Shown: one piece after another, positions 1 through 6,699 of the stretch
Layout: every line of letters starts with the position of its first letter
Position numbering within the stretch: position 1 is the stretch's first letter
Assembly: GCF_015356115.1 (NCBI RefSeq)
Contig: NZ_CP063056.1
Coordinates: 2,046,001 to 2,110,000 of the forward strand
From: Rodentibacter haemolyticus
GTDB lineage: Bacteria; Pseudomonadota; Gammaproteobacteria; Enterobacterales; Pasteurellaceae
Length of the DNA: 64,000 nucleotides
Direction of reading: 5' to 3'
Notes under the pieces: generated by a model
What the model was told of the DNA's origin: nothing
Seen by the model: only the letters and a program-made list of their open reading frames with translations
Databases searched by the model: none
Made by a program: the position numbers and the translations under genes

Positions 1-1
1 A

Positions 2-607
2 GCCTACCCGATTAAACATTGTGTATTAGTGAATGAACAAACGGATTTAAACCAAATTGATACCTTATATAGTCATCCACAGGTGATTCAGCAATGCAGT
101 CGATTTATTCAAGGCTTAGCGAGGGTTCATATTGAATATTGTGAAAGTAGCTCTCATGCTATGCAGTTGGTTTCAAGTTTGAATAAACCGAATATCGCAG
201 CATTAGGCAATGAAGATGGGGGAAAATTATATGGTTTAAATGTCTTGAAAACGGATATTGCTAACCAAGAAAATAATATTACCCGCTTTATCGTTGTGGC
301 AAAAGAATCAAGAGAAGTTTCACCGCAAATTCATACGAAAACACTCTTGTTAATGACAACATCACAACAAGTCGGTTCTTTGGTTGATGCATTACTTGTA
401 TTCAAAAAACATCAAATCAATATGACAAAACTTGAATCTCGCCCGATTTACGGAAAACCTTGGGAGGAAATGTTTTATCTTGAAATCGAAGCGAATATTC
501 ATCATCCGGATACGCAAGATGCCCTGAATGAACTCAAAAATTATAGTAACTATCTCAAAATTCTAGGTTGTTACCCTAGTGAGATAGTAAAACCGGTGAA
601 TGTTTAG
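2..607 (+). CDS. pheA: PheA, C-terminal part (prephenate dehydratase and ACT domain), cut by window edge
   Basis: The reading frame is open from base 2, so the gene begins upstream of the window. The visible part covers the end of the prephenate dehydratase domain, with the family's TRF motif (ITRFIVVA), followed by an ACT regulatory domain with GSLV and ESRP motifs. In the family this is the phenylalanine-binding, feedback-inhibited part of the chorismate mutase/prephenate dehydratase that makes phenylpyruvate in the cytoplasm. A GTG at 29 lies in frame but is not the real start. It is a chromosomal gene flanking the prophage and is followed directly by a strong terminator. Confidence 0.95.
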   Translation, partial: AYPIKHCVLVNEQTDLNQIDTLYSHPQVIQQCSRFIQGLARVHIEYCESSSHAMQLVSSLNKPNIAALGNEDGGKLYGLNVLKTDIANQENNITRFIVVAKESREVSPQIHTKTLLLMTTSQQVGSLVDALLVFKKHQINMTKLESRPIYGKPWEEMFYLEIEANIHHPDTQDALNELKNYSNYLKILGCYPSEIVKPVNV

Positions 608-610
608 TTT

Positions 611-655
611 AAAAGAGCGGTCAATAAAAATCATGTTTTTGATGACCGCTCTTTT
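611..655 (+). terminator. pheA rho-independent terminator
   Basis: A 13-bp perfect inverted repeat (611-623 and 643-655) ends in a T run, 3 bases after the pheA stop. The stem includes GAGCGGTCA, which resembles but does not match the uptake signal sequence. Confidence 0.9.
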
Positions 656-716
656 TTTAATATCACGCTGCATAATATCGTCAAAATTACCGACAAAAAT
701 TGAAATGAAGTGAAAT

Positions 717-744
717 AGAAAAGCCCTGATATAACAGGGCTTTG
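717..744 (-). terminator. guaA-type terminator hairpin left of attL
   Basis: AAGCCCTG (721-728) pairs with CAGGGCTT (735-742), with a T run in the leftward direction. The same hairpin with a different 6-base loop lies at 54355-54375, just inside attR. By position this copy is chromosomal and was probably the original terminator of guaA before the phage inserted. Confidence 0.75.
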
Positions 745-745
745 A

Positions 746-800
746 GCTATTTTTGAAGTGAATTGAAATATGATGAAAAGCGGTTTTTTTATTCCCATTC
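746..800. repeat. attL core repeat (55 bp)
   Basis: Identical to 54379-54433. Looser similarity continues to the left (701-745 against 54334-54378). Just inside attL the phage sequence still encodes, on the minus strand, a TIEWE-stop ending like that of guaA, with silent differences. The phage therefore carries a copy of the guaA 3' end that restores the gene on insertion. Confidence 0.9.
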
Positions 801-899
801 GATTGTTTATTGGGTATGTAATATTTTGATTTATAAGTTTTTTATTTTTTTAATAAGGTTGTTTTACCGTCATTTTTACCGACACCGGGAACAAGTGCT

Positions 900-1079
900 T
901 TATGAACGCTCGGCGAGCCATTTATCTATATCTGATTTGTACCAAGCAACGCGACCCATAGAAGCTTTAATACTTTTAGGGAATTCCCCCCTTTTCATCA
1001 TACGCCAAATTGTTGTTGCACTCAAGGTTGTGATTTCTATAACTTTGGCTTTACTTAATAATATAGCTTGTTGCTCCAT
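900..1079 (-). CDS. AlpA-family excisionase / DNA-binding protein (59 aa)
   Basis: This short gene reads MEQQAILLSKAKVIEITTLS, continues with an ATTIWRMMKRGEFPK helix-turn-helix segment, and ends WYKSDIDKWLAERS. That is the AlpA/MerR-like winged-helix pattern of small phage and island excisionases, which bend att DNA and favour excision. A GGAGG ribosome-binding site lies just before the ATG. It is the last gene of the leftward operon before attL. In the circular phage it would be directly followed by attP and the integrase gene. Confidence 0.85.
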   Translation of the reverse strand: MEQQAILLSKAKVIEITTLSATTIWRMMKRGEFPKSIKASMGRVAWYKSDIDKWLAERS

Positions 1080-1089
1080 ATTTCCTCCA

Positions 1090-1299
1090 TCACTTCAAAA
1101 TATCCGGCACCTCAACAATTTTTAATTGCCCCGGTTTTACATCTTTATATTTAAGCCAATATTGGACGATCTCTATTGCTTCGCCTTCTGTTACGGTTTG
1201 CCTCGTTTCCATAACTACACTCCATTCTCTTCTGAATTGGCTCTCAAGCACAACATATCGCTTGCCGTTTATTACTTGTAATTCTTGTTTAAATGACAT
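1090..1299 (-). CDS. Hypothetical phage protein (69 aa)
   Basis: I do not recognise this 69-residue protein. It is soluble, begins MSFKQELQVINGKRYVVLES and has a mixed charged/hydrophobic composition. It lies between a terminator-like hairpin (1351-1370) and the excisionase gene, 10 bases from the latter, so the two are probably co-transcribed. Confidence 0.6.
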   Translation of the reverse strand: MSFKQELQVINGKRYVVLESQFRREWSVVMETRQTVTEGEAIEIVQYWLKYKDVKPGQLKIVEVPDILK

Positions 1300-1345
1300 T
1301 TATTACTCCAATAAAAAACCTCGCTAGAGGGTGTGGTTTAGATAA

Positions 1346-1370
1346 TAAAAAACCACGGCTAAGCGTGGTT
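1346..1370 (-). terminator. Leftward intra-operon terminator
   Basis: AACCACG (1351-1357) pairs with CGTGGTT (1364-1370), followed in the leftward direction by a T run. It lies after the rha-like gene. Confidence 0.7.
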
Positions 1371-1380
1371 TTGTAGTTGT

Positions 1381-2111
1381 TTAATTTAATAAATTACTTT
1401 CTAGCATTTTTGATAATTTTGCTAAACCTTTGGCGGTAACTAAAACTTGTTCACATATTTTTTCTGTACCATCATCTTTGGTTGCGGTGTGAATTTTATG
1501 CTCTAGCAGGCCCGATTGTAGTTTATCTTGGTAGCGATCCAGTTTTTGCCACCTGCTCGTTTGTAAATCCAACGATGTGATGAAAGAAATTGAGTGAGCT
1601 TTCTCGGCGGTGATTGTAAATGCTTGGCAGTTTCTGTGAGATTTAATGCACCTTCCGATCTTGTTGCAATACGATCGAATGCGTTTACATCAATCTGCAT
1701 TTCTTCCACTTTATGTTCTAATTCCAGTGTTTTTTGTTTCTCTACAATCCACGCTTGAGCCGCTGCGATAGGATCGTCAAAGTTTGGAATAAGTGCGGTC
1801 GGTTTTTGCTGATTTTCCAATTCTTGCCAACGATCAACGACAGCGGCAGTAAACTCAGGACAATTTTGAGCGACCACAATCAAACAGTCACGCTTTTCTA
1901 AATGGTACTCTTTGTAGCGTTGTCCATTTTGAGGATGGGTGTAAGCCATTGGCTGATACCCCTTAATTACCTGCTTTGCCATCAATCTTTCAATAGAGCG
2001 ACATAGATCACTATGATTTTTATTGATTAGTTCCGCAATTTCACGACTGCTCATTGTTAAGTTTTCATTGTTTGGATTAAGACTAATAAGTGCGGTTGAA
2101 TTTGTGCTCAT
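1381..2111 (-). pseudogene. Rha-family antirepressor with KilAC/ANT C-terminal domain, frameshifted
   Basis: The N-terminal frame (from 2111) encodes a Rha regulatory domain (MSSREIAELINKNHSDLCRS) and enters a KilAC-type domain (TETAKHLQSPPRKLTQFLSS, RWIYKRAGGKNW). At about 1530-1536 the rest of that domain (YQDKLQSGLLEH, VLVTAKGLAKLSKM) continues in the next frame. The family pattern W..Y....G.L..K...VT.KGL is restored by adding one base, so this looks like a one-base deletion. Such proteins act as antirepressors in P22- and P1-like phages. It follows a 70-aa gene that is controlled by a C4-like RNA. Confidence 0.8.
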
Positions 2112-2129
2112 ATCCTTGCTCCTATTATT

Positions 2130-2342
2130 TTAGAGATTGTTGTTGATTTCACGATCAATGCGAGTCAATAAATCGTTTACTGCCCAAATAGCATTACCAA
2201 TATCTTCGTGAGAAGATACGAAGCCTGATTTACGTTCACCATCAGCTGAAATTAAGTTGACAATAGATTTTGCTTGGGCGAGATAACGATTGATGTTATC
2301 AATATGATCGATAGTTAATGGAGTGGATTGGATATTGTTCAT
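2130..2342 (-). CDS. Small gene first in the C4-controlled antirepressor operon (70 aa)
   Basis: The 70-residue product starts MNNIQSTPLTIDHIDNINRY and is predicted helical; I do not recognise it. Its ribosome-binding site lies in the 11-base segment GATACAAGGTA (2349-2359, minus strand). That segment is a perfect complement of a loop in the C4-like RNA just upstream. It sits 18 bases before the rha-like gene, like the small icd gene between c4 and ant in P1 immI; that analogy is positional only. Confidence 0.7.
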   Translation of the reverse strand: MNNIQSTPLTIDHIDNINRYLAQAKSIVNLISADGERKSGFVSSHEDIGNAIWAVNDLLTRIDREINNNL

Positions 2343-2403
2343 AGTTTATACCTTGTATCATAAGTTTAAATTAACCTATCTACACGGTTCCAATCGTGGC
2401 GAT

Positions 2404-2473
2404 AGGACTAAGCAAGATTGGAACTACCAGGATACAAGGTAACTGGCGGGCTTTCGCCCTCTCACTTAGCCCT
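2404..2473 (-). ncRNA. C4-like antisense RNA element, copy 3
   Basis: On the minus strand a 9-bp outer stem (2465-2473 with 2404-2412, one G-T pair) encloses a GGGC-GAAA-GCCC hairpin and a CCAG/CTGG hairpin. The loop of the second carries TACCTTGTATC. A single-stranded GTTCCAATC lies near the 3' arm. Both segments are complementary to the leader of the next gene: the first to the ribosome-binding site (2349-2359), the second to 2387-2395. This two-site pattern is that of the C4 antisense RNA of phages P1/P7/P22. Confidence 0.7.
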
Positions 2474-2513
2474 ACCATTGATTGAATTTTAGGTATAGCT
2501 ATGCGACACGCAC

Positions 2514-2589
2514 AAAAAAAGCCGTGAACGGCTTGCGTCCTTATATCCTTTCAGGGTTCCAATCCTGACAACAGATTTTGCTGTTGCCC
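2514..2589 (-). ncRNA. Short hairpin RNA with a C4-target-mimic loop, copy 3
   Basis: Transcription from the promoter at 2596-2623 should give an RNA of about 75 nt. It has a CAACAG/CTGTTG hairpin (2569-2586), a TCAGG/CCTGA hairpin (2551-2568) with loop ATTGGAAC, and a strong terminator AAGCCGT-TC-ACGGCTT plus seven T (2514-2534). The loop region GATTGGAAC repeats the mRNA segment bound by the C4-like RNA and pairs with C4 over 9 bases. It may be a decoy for C4, or an upstream part of the same leader. Confidence 0.5.
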
Positions 2590-2595
2590 TGTTAG

Positions 2596-2623
2596 CATAT
2601 AAAAGTTAGTATTGGCGTGTCAA
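2596..2623 (-). promoter_or_regulatory. Leftward promoter of the C4/antirepressor locus
   Basis: Perfect -35 TTGACA (2618-2623), 16-base spacer, -10 TATATG (2596-2601), all on the minus strand. Confidence 0.6.
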
Positions 2624-2630
2624 TAGTAAA

Positions 2631-2888
2631 ATGAGAAATTTTATGAAAAAGATAAAACCACAAAAACGTTATTGCCCCTTGCCTGAAGAATTAGAAATTG
2701 GGCTTGAAAAAGCAATTAATAATACCTGGAAAGACGTGCCATCACACAGAGATATAAGTTGTTATCAACTAGATAATGTGGATGTCTATTTTGTAGATAT
2801 TGTTTTTTATTTTTCAACTGGAGTAAGTGAAGCTACACTTAAATATAATCAGTTTGGTTGGAGTTTAGTTGATACAAATATAATTTAG
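2631..2888 (+). CDS. Hypothetical protein, lone rightward gene (85 aa)
   Basis: Not recognised. It is an acidic soluble protein (LPEELEIGLEKAINNTWKDV and onward) transcribed against all its neighbours and divergent from the C4-locus promoter. This looks like an independently acquired gene. An in-frame ATG at 2643 is an alternative start. Confidence 0.5.
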   Translation: MRNFMKKIKPQKRYCPLPEELEIGLEKAINNTWKDVPSHRDISCYQLDNVDVYFVDIVFYFSTGVSEATLKYNQFGWSLVDTNII

Positions 2889-2910
2889 GTTTTACCTTAT
2901 GAACTGTCAA

Positions 2911-3003
2911 CTAAGAGTTGACAACTGGTGGTTTAGGGTCAATTGAACGCCCACAATAAATTTCGGTTTCTTCACGAATCCAGTAAAATTTTAATTTATT
3001 CAT
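2911..3003 (-). CDS. Very small phage ORF (30 aa)
   Basis: The product reads MNKLKFYWIREETEIYCGRS and ends DPKPPVVNS. The ATG overlaps the end of the preceding gene (GAAAATGAATAA), which suggests translational coupling. Function unknown. Confidence 0.4.
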   Translation of the reverse strand: MNKLKFYWIREETEIYCGRSIDPKPPVVNS

Positions 3004-3220
3004 TTTCGCTAGGACCTTTTATTACCATGTCAATGCCAGCTCTAAAATCATCGTGATAAACTAAATCTTCTAAAATTAGGTTATCACCAAGACTGATTTC
3101 AAATCCTTTTTCATCGCCATCTTGTAGAATTATAGGGCGGCGATTTTGAATAAAATCCAACCGCTCTTTATCTTTCAAAAGAGCTTCGTATTCAGCCTTG
3201 CTTATTGTTACTGTTTCCAT
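2996..3220 (-). CDS. Hypothetical phage protein (74 aa)
   Basis: Not recognised. The product begins METVTISKAEYEALLKDKER, a helical start often seen in small early phage proteins, and has an acidic remainder. It is in the leftward early operon. Confidence 0.6.
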   Translation of the reverse strand: METVTISKAEYEALLKDKERLDFIQNRRPIILQDGDEKGFEISLGDNLILEDLVYHDDFRAGIDMVIKGPSENE

Positions 3221-3263
3221 ATTAAGTACCTCTTGTATTCACCCAATAAATAACAACCGCACT

Positions 3264-3590
3264 TTATGCGGCATTATTTCCTACATCAACCACAGGCAAT
3301 TCCACAAAAGGGGCATGCGGTTGTGGTGTTAAAGGCTCGTTGGGGATATTTAATCGACCGCCTAACGTGGCATAGCCGACAATATCCCGCCAGTGGTCGG
3401 GTTCGTGTGGATTGCCATTACAGATACGTACGATTTTGCCGGCAATCATTGTAAGGGCGTAGTATTGCGATGAATCTAATGTTGGCTTTGCAGAATTGAT
3501 GACATTCATCAGTTCCTTAAAATCTACTGCGCCTTGATGAAAATCACCGTGGGTTTGTTCTCGTTCGTTGAGTGTGTGTTCGATGTTCAT
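3264..3590 (-). CDS. Phage protein of the MNIEHTLNEREQTHGDF type (108 aa)
   Basis: The frame is open further upstream, but the ATG at 3590 begins the conserved-looking part (MNIEHTLNEREQTHGDFHQG, then KIVRICNGNPHEPDHWRDI). Proteins of this type are common in phage early regions (DUF6378-like by my recollection) and have no established function. Confidence 0.7.
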   Translation of the reverse strand: MNIEHTLNEREQTHGDFHQGAVDFKELMNVINSAKPTLDSSQYYALTMIAGKIVRICNGNPHEPDHWRDIVGYATLGGRLNIPNEPLTPQPHAPFVELPVVDVGNNAA

Positions 3591-3619
3591 TATTTTTCTT
3601 TTTATTTGGGTAATAAAAA

Positions 3620-3635
3620 ACCGCCTATAAGCGGT
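3620..3635 (-). terminator. Leftward intra-operon hairpin
   Basis: ACCGC/GCGGT hairpin with a leftward T run, between the 39-aa membrane gene and the following gene. Confidence 0.5.
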
Positions 3636-3655
3636 CGTTTGGTGGGAGTTTAAGA

Positions 3656-3775
3656 TTATTCCGTCGGAATAATATACCAAATAGCAGTGATAAGAATTGC
3701 AACCACAACCCATAATGGAATTATGATGGGTCTTTTATATGATTGTTTATCTTTTGTTTTATCTTCAATAAACAT
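3656..3775 (-). CDS. Small single-pass membrane protein (39 aa)
   Basis: A GGAGG ribosome-binding site precedes the ATG at 3775; longer versions of the frame lack one. The protein has a charged N-terminus (MFIEDKTKDKQSYKRP) and one hydrophobic segment (IIIPLWVVVAILITAIWYII). Function unknown. Confidence 0.6.
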   Translation of the reverse strand: MFIEDKTKDKQSYKRPIIIPLWVVVAILITAIWYIIPTE

Positions 3776-3792
3776 AATTACCTCCAGACATA

Positions 3793-3996
3793 TTAATTCT
3801 CTTTTGGTTTTTCCGGTAATGGCTGCCAATGCGTGACTTCTTCCCAGTCTTCTGTAAATGCCCCTAAATCTGCATCGTATTCCCAAATCACATAAGGATT
3901 ACTATAACTAGGGCAGTAACATAAATACCAACCGTCCAACATTGGTAGAGTTTCATTGACACTTATCCACTCGTTATTTTTTGTTGTCATTTTCAA
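3793..3996 (-). CDS. DUF551-type protein (67 aa)
   Basis: It contains the family signature WISVNETLP near the N-terminus and VTHWQPLPEKP at the end. DUF551 proteins are small, common in phage early operons and of unknown function. A second homologue lies two genes upstream (4149-4361) with the same HWQPLPEKP ending, so the operon carries a diverged duplicate. Confidence 0.75.
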   Translation of the reverse strand: MKMTTKNNEWISVNETLPMLDGWYLCYCPSYSNPYVIWEYDADLGAFTEDWEEVTHWQPLPEKPKEN

Positions 3997-4156
3997 TATC
4001 CTTTATTCTAAATATTTTATGTCTAACGAAATGTCGAACTTCTTTTTCTTTGAAAATCTTGTTATCGATTAATATGTGTATAACAAAGACACTTACAAGC
4101 ATAAATACCATCGCCGTTACTGCTATAAGTATTGTTGCTAAAAGAAAGTCATTCAT
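3974..4156 (-). CDS. Small membrane protein (60 aa)
   Basis: Starting at the ATG at 4156 gives a protein with a long N-terminal hydrophobic segment (LLATILIAVTAMVFMLVSVF) and a basic C-terminal tail (RHFVRHKIFRIKD). It overlaps both neighbours by a few bases, so translation is probably coupled between the two DUF551 genes. Function unknown. Confidence 0.6.
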   Translation of the reverse strand: MNDFLLATILIAVTAMVFMLVSVFVIHILIDNKIFKEKEVRHFVRHKIFRIKDIENDNKK

Positions 4157-4361
4157 CTTTAACCTCCGGTTTTTCTGGTAATGGTTGCCAGTGAGATACG
4201 TTTTTTGCATCATACCCAAATTCAGTACCAACAAAACAATCTACACCATTAGCTCCATCATCAAGCCACGCAATGTCAATTACATTTCTAGACGATATAT
4301 AGATAAGAATATCTGTGCCTCGTGGTGGTAGCCTATCTTTAACTCTAATCCAGTTGTTCAT
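4149..4361 (-). CDS. DUF551-type protein (70 aa)
   Basis: It starts MNNWIRVKDRLPPRGTDILI and ends VSHWQPLPEKPEVKDE, the DUF551 pattern. It is a paralogue of the gene at 3793-3996. The C-terminal EVKDE is also the C-terminus of the upstream gene at 4541, which hints at local duplication of gene ends. Confidence 0.75.
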   Translation of the reverse strand: MNNWIRVKDRLPPRGTDILIYISSRNVIDIAWLDDGANGVDCFVGTEFGYDAKNVSHWQPLPEKPEVKDE

Positions 4362-4548
4362 CTTCTACTACCTCATACCAACTAGAAACTTCAAAGCACT
4401 CGTGTGCTATTTCGTGTGCGATTTGCTCCCGTTCTTCTTCTGTCATTTCATCCCACTCCTCTTTATCGTATTCAACTTCTTGAATACAATTATCGTGTCG
4501 ATCAGAGTAACGACTTGCACCACAAAAACGAACTTTTACCTTATTCAT
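4345..4548 (-). CDS. Hypothetical acidic protein (67 aa)
   Basis: Not recognised. It has a short N-terminal MNKVKVRFCGASRYSDRHDN segment followed by a very acidic stretch (YDKEEWDEMTEEEREQIAHE). It overlaps the upstream gene by 8 bases and the downstream gene by 17. Confidence 0.6.
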   Translation of the reverse strand: MNKVKVRFCGASRYSDRHDNCIQEVEYDKEEWDEMTEEEREQIAHEIAHECFEVSSWYEVVEDEQLD

Positions 4549-4942
4549 CTTTAACCTCCGTGAAACTTATCAATGCTTTTGCGTGAGCAATCGCATTTTC
4601 TTTTGTTAAGTGGATAATTCCGTTTCTAAGGTATTCTATATCATAGTCATCATCGCACCAGCCTAAGGCACTATACATATTTTTATCAAAATCTGGTGTA
4701 TAATATGTATCCCCTTTGTGTAATGGTTCTCTAACTGGTTCAGGAACTTCAATGCCATTAATTAAAATAGTTTTTGGTTTACGTCTGTATTGTCTATCTT
4801 CGTGCCAAGCTGGATGGTTTTTACAAGCATACCATTTTACATCTGAGTCATTTTTAACTTCCCATCTTTTCCACGGTTTATCCGTTTCCATTGCATCTTT
4901 GGCATACTCTGCCATAAGTTTTGCGTGTATATGTGCTGTCAT
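4541..4942 (-). CDS. Hypothetical phage protein (133 aa)
   Basis: The ATG at 4942 is the likely start (MTAHIHAKLMAEYAKDAMET). The middle contains aromatic, basic segments (WYACKNHPAWHEDRQYRRKP) typical of early phage accessory proteins. No known domain is visible to me. Confidence 0.65.
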   Translation of the reverse strand: MTAHIHAKLMAEYAKDAMETDKPWKRWEVKNDSDVKWYACKNHPAWHEDRQYRRKPKTILINGIEVPEPVREPLHKGDTYYTPDFDKNMYSALGWCDDDYDIEYLRNGIIHLTKENAIAHAKALISFTEVKDE

Positions 4943-4964
4943 TTTCTTTCTCCCGTATAAAAAA

Positions 4965-4985
4965 GACCGCACTTTTGATGTGCGG
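4965..4985 (-). terminator. USS-containing leftward hairpin
   Basis: ACCGCA (4966-4971) pairs with TGCGG (4981-4985), with a T run in the leftward direction. The left arm is part of a full uptake signal (ACCGCACTT, 4966-4974). Confidence 0.6.
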
Positions 4986-4999
4986 CCAGGTAGGGCAAA

Positions 5000-5794
5000 C
5001 TAATTTAGTTGCGCTTCATAAAAATCAACATCGGCAATATTCGCTTTGAGTTTATCCAGTGTGGTGTTGAACGCATCTTCAACGACTTTTTCCGGATTAA
5101 TCAGCTCGTACCACAATGCCAAACTACCGTCTTTAATTCGATAGCGTACACGGGCTTTTAATTGATAAAAATCGCCATTATGAAATGGTTGAATACCTAA
5201 CACAATTTCTTCCGGCAAGCGTGCTTTGCCGCCACCGGTTTGTTCGTCGGTAAAGGTAAAGGACATCGTACCGTCTTGTAGGCGTTTAACTGACTTAAAT
5301 TCAGATTTACGGGTTTCCTCGAAGGCAAGTACCATTGCCAACAATTCGGCACCGCTTACGATATTGCCGTCAGTTGCAATGCTATGAATGTTATTTTCTA
5401 AGAATGCACCAAATTCAACTTGGCTCATTGCCTGTTTGTCTTTACGAGCCCATTCTTTCCAATCTTTTGAGTAGGGGCAATTATAAGTGGCGGAATGGTC
5501 GCCCCAGTTTGGTTTTTCAGGGTTGGCGTGGTAATCAAATACCGCTTTGATTTCTAAATCATCTAAGTTAGCAAAGATAGCCGTCCCTGATTGTTTAAAT
5601 TTATTTACATAATCAATCAAGGATTGTTCGGTTCTTAAAAAAATGTGCTGTCTAATGCGTGCCGGTGCAGATTGATATTCTTCAAGTGATCGAATATCAA
5701 AATCACCGGCTGCTAACACTGCCGGAATGGGCGTATTTAACGATTTTCCGTTTGCGACATTTTTTGCAATATCATTCACTAATGATTGTTCCAT
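5000..5794 (-). CDS. DUF2303 (YfdQ-like) phage protein (264 aa)
   Basis: The ATG at 5794 gives a protein starting MEQSLVNDIAKNVANGKSLN. The body (FANLDDLEIKAVFDYHAN, then ATYNCPYSKDWKEWARKD and a VRYRIKDGSLALWYELINPE end) matches my knowledge of the DUF2303/YfdQ family, found in early operons of many temperate phages. Biochemical role unknown. A hairpin lies just upstream. Confidence 0.8.
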   Translation of the reverse strand: MEQSLVNDIAKNVANGKSLNTPIPAVLAAGDFDIRSLEEYQSAPARIRQHIFLRTEQSLIDYVNKFKQSGTAIFANLDDLEIKAVFDYHANPEKPNWGDHSATYNCPYSKDWKEWARKDKQAMSQVEFGAFLENNIHSIATDGNIVSGAELLAMVLAFEETRKSEFKSVKRLQDGTMSFTFTDEQTGGGKARLPEEIVLGIQPFHNGDFYQLKARVRYRIKDGSLALWYELINPEKVVEDAFNTTLDKLKANIADVDFYEAQLN

Positions 5795-5824
5795 TTTGTT
5801 TTCCTTATTTTTAGATAATAAAAA

Positions 5825-5842
5825 AGCACCCAATAAGGTGCT
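5825..5842 (-). terminator. Leftward intra-operon hairpin
   Basis: AGCACC (5825-5830) pairs with GGTGCT (5837-5842), followed leftward by a T run; it separates the 117-aa gene from the DUF2303 gene. Confidence 0.5.
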
Positions 5843-5864
5843 ACGTGAGTGAAGAAGTATTAAA

Positions 5865-6218
5865 TTAAGCGGTTGCCATCTTTAATACTTTTGCTTCTTT
5901 CTTTTCGCCATCAACAACTTTCAAATCAATTTTCATTTGATTTGGGTCGTCAAATAACACATCGCCATCTGCCGTTGAGAATACAATGCTTTCTTCTCGG
6001 TCAAGCTCAGGCACTTTGCACGTTACCTGTGGCGTGATTTTGATTTGATTTTCGGTGCGTGTATTTAACATTCCGATTTTCAGGCTCAATGTGACCGAGC
6101 CTTGTTTTCGGGTTTCCCGTACTGCTTTGATGACATTGGATACCGCTTCGGTGAGTTCATCATCAAGCTCTCCCCGATTAAGTTGTGATAAGGTTTGACT
6201 AAATTTAGTGTTGCTCAT
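5865..6218 (-). CDS. Hypothetical phage early protein (117 aa)
   Basis: The frame is open much further, but GGAGAA lies ten bases before the ATG at 6218 (MSNTKFSQTLSQLNRGELDD). The product is acidic and ends VDGEKKEAKVLKMATA. It sits between the DUF2303 gene and ssb, a position where many Pasteurellaceae phages carry a protein of this kind. Function unknown. Confidence 0.7.
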   Translation of the reverse strand: MSNTKFSQTLSQLNRGELDDELTEAVSNVIKAVRETRKQGSVTLSLKIGMLNTRTENQIKITPQVTCKVPELDREESIVFSTADGDVLFDDPNQMKIDLKVVDGEKKEAKVLKMATA

Positions 6219-6243
6219 TTTTAAGTTCTCCATATTGAGGTTG

Positions 6244-6690
6244 TTAAAACGGAATATCGTCATCAAATTGTTCGGGGGTTGGTTTTGCTCCCGACTTCGC
6301 TTGTGCGTAAGCGTTATTTTGTGATGGCTTGGTTTGTGCCGGCTGTCCGCTATCGTTTCGACTATCCAGCATTTGTAGCTTATCACCCTGAATTTCTGTG
6401 GTGTAATGTTCTTGCCCGTTTTGGTCTTGCCACTTCCGAGTACGCAAACGACCTTCAACATAGACTTTTGAGCCTTTATGTAGATATTCACCGCAGATTT
6501 CAGCTTGTCGGCGATAGAACACAATGCGATGCCATTCTGTTATTTCTCTGCGTTCACCTGTTTGTTTATCAGTCCAGCTTTCACTTGTTGCCACGCTGAT
6601 ATTTGCGACCATATCACCGTTCGGCATCGTTCTTACATCAGGATCATTGCCTAAATTTCCCACTATAATGACTTTGTTTACGCCTGCCAT
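6244..6690 (-). CDS. ssb: Single-stranded DNA-binding protein
   Basis: This is a full-length phage SSB of 148 aa. The OB-fold runs from MAGVNKVIIVGNLGNDPDVR through ITEWHRIVF to YVEGRLRTRKWQD, and a flexible Q/A/P-rich linker leads to the acidic tip EQFDDDIPF that recruits partner proteins. It sits directly downstream of the Sak4-like ATPase gene; in known phages Sak4 annealing is stimulated by the phage SSB. Confidence 0.95.
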   Translation of the reverse strand: MAGVNKVIIVGNLGNDPDVRTMPNGDMVANISVATSESWTDKQTGERREITEWHRIVFYRRQAEICGEYLHKGSKVYVEGRLRTRKWQDQNGQEHYTTEIQGDKLQMLDSRNDSGQPAQTKPSQNNAYAQAKSGAKPTPEQFDDDIPF

Positions 6691-6699
6691 TTCACTCTC

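Noticed and set aside
763..1125. 120-aa rightward ORF next to attL
   Set aside because: It overlaps the att core and the clear leftward excisionase gene; its hydrophobic sequence is the shadow of that gene.
1381..1572. Separate 63-aa gene
   Set aside because: Its sequence is the end of the KilAC domain of the upstream rha-like gene, displaced by a frameshift.
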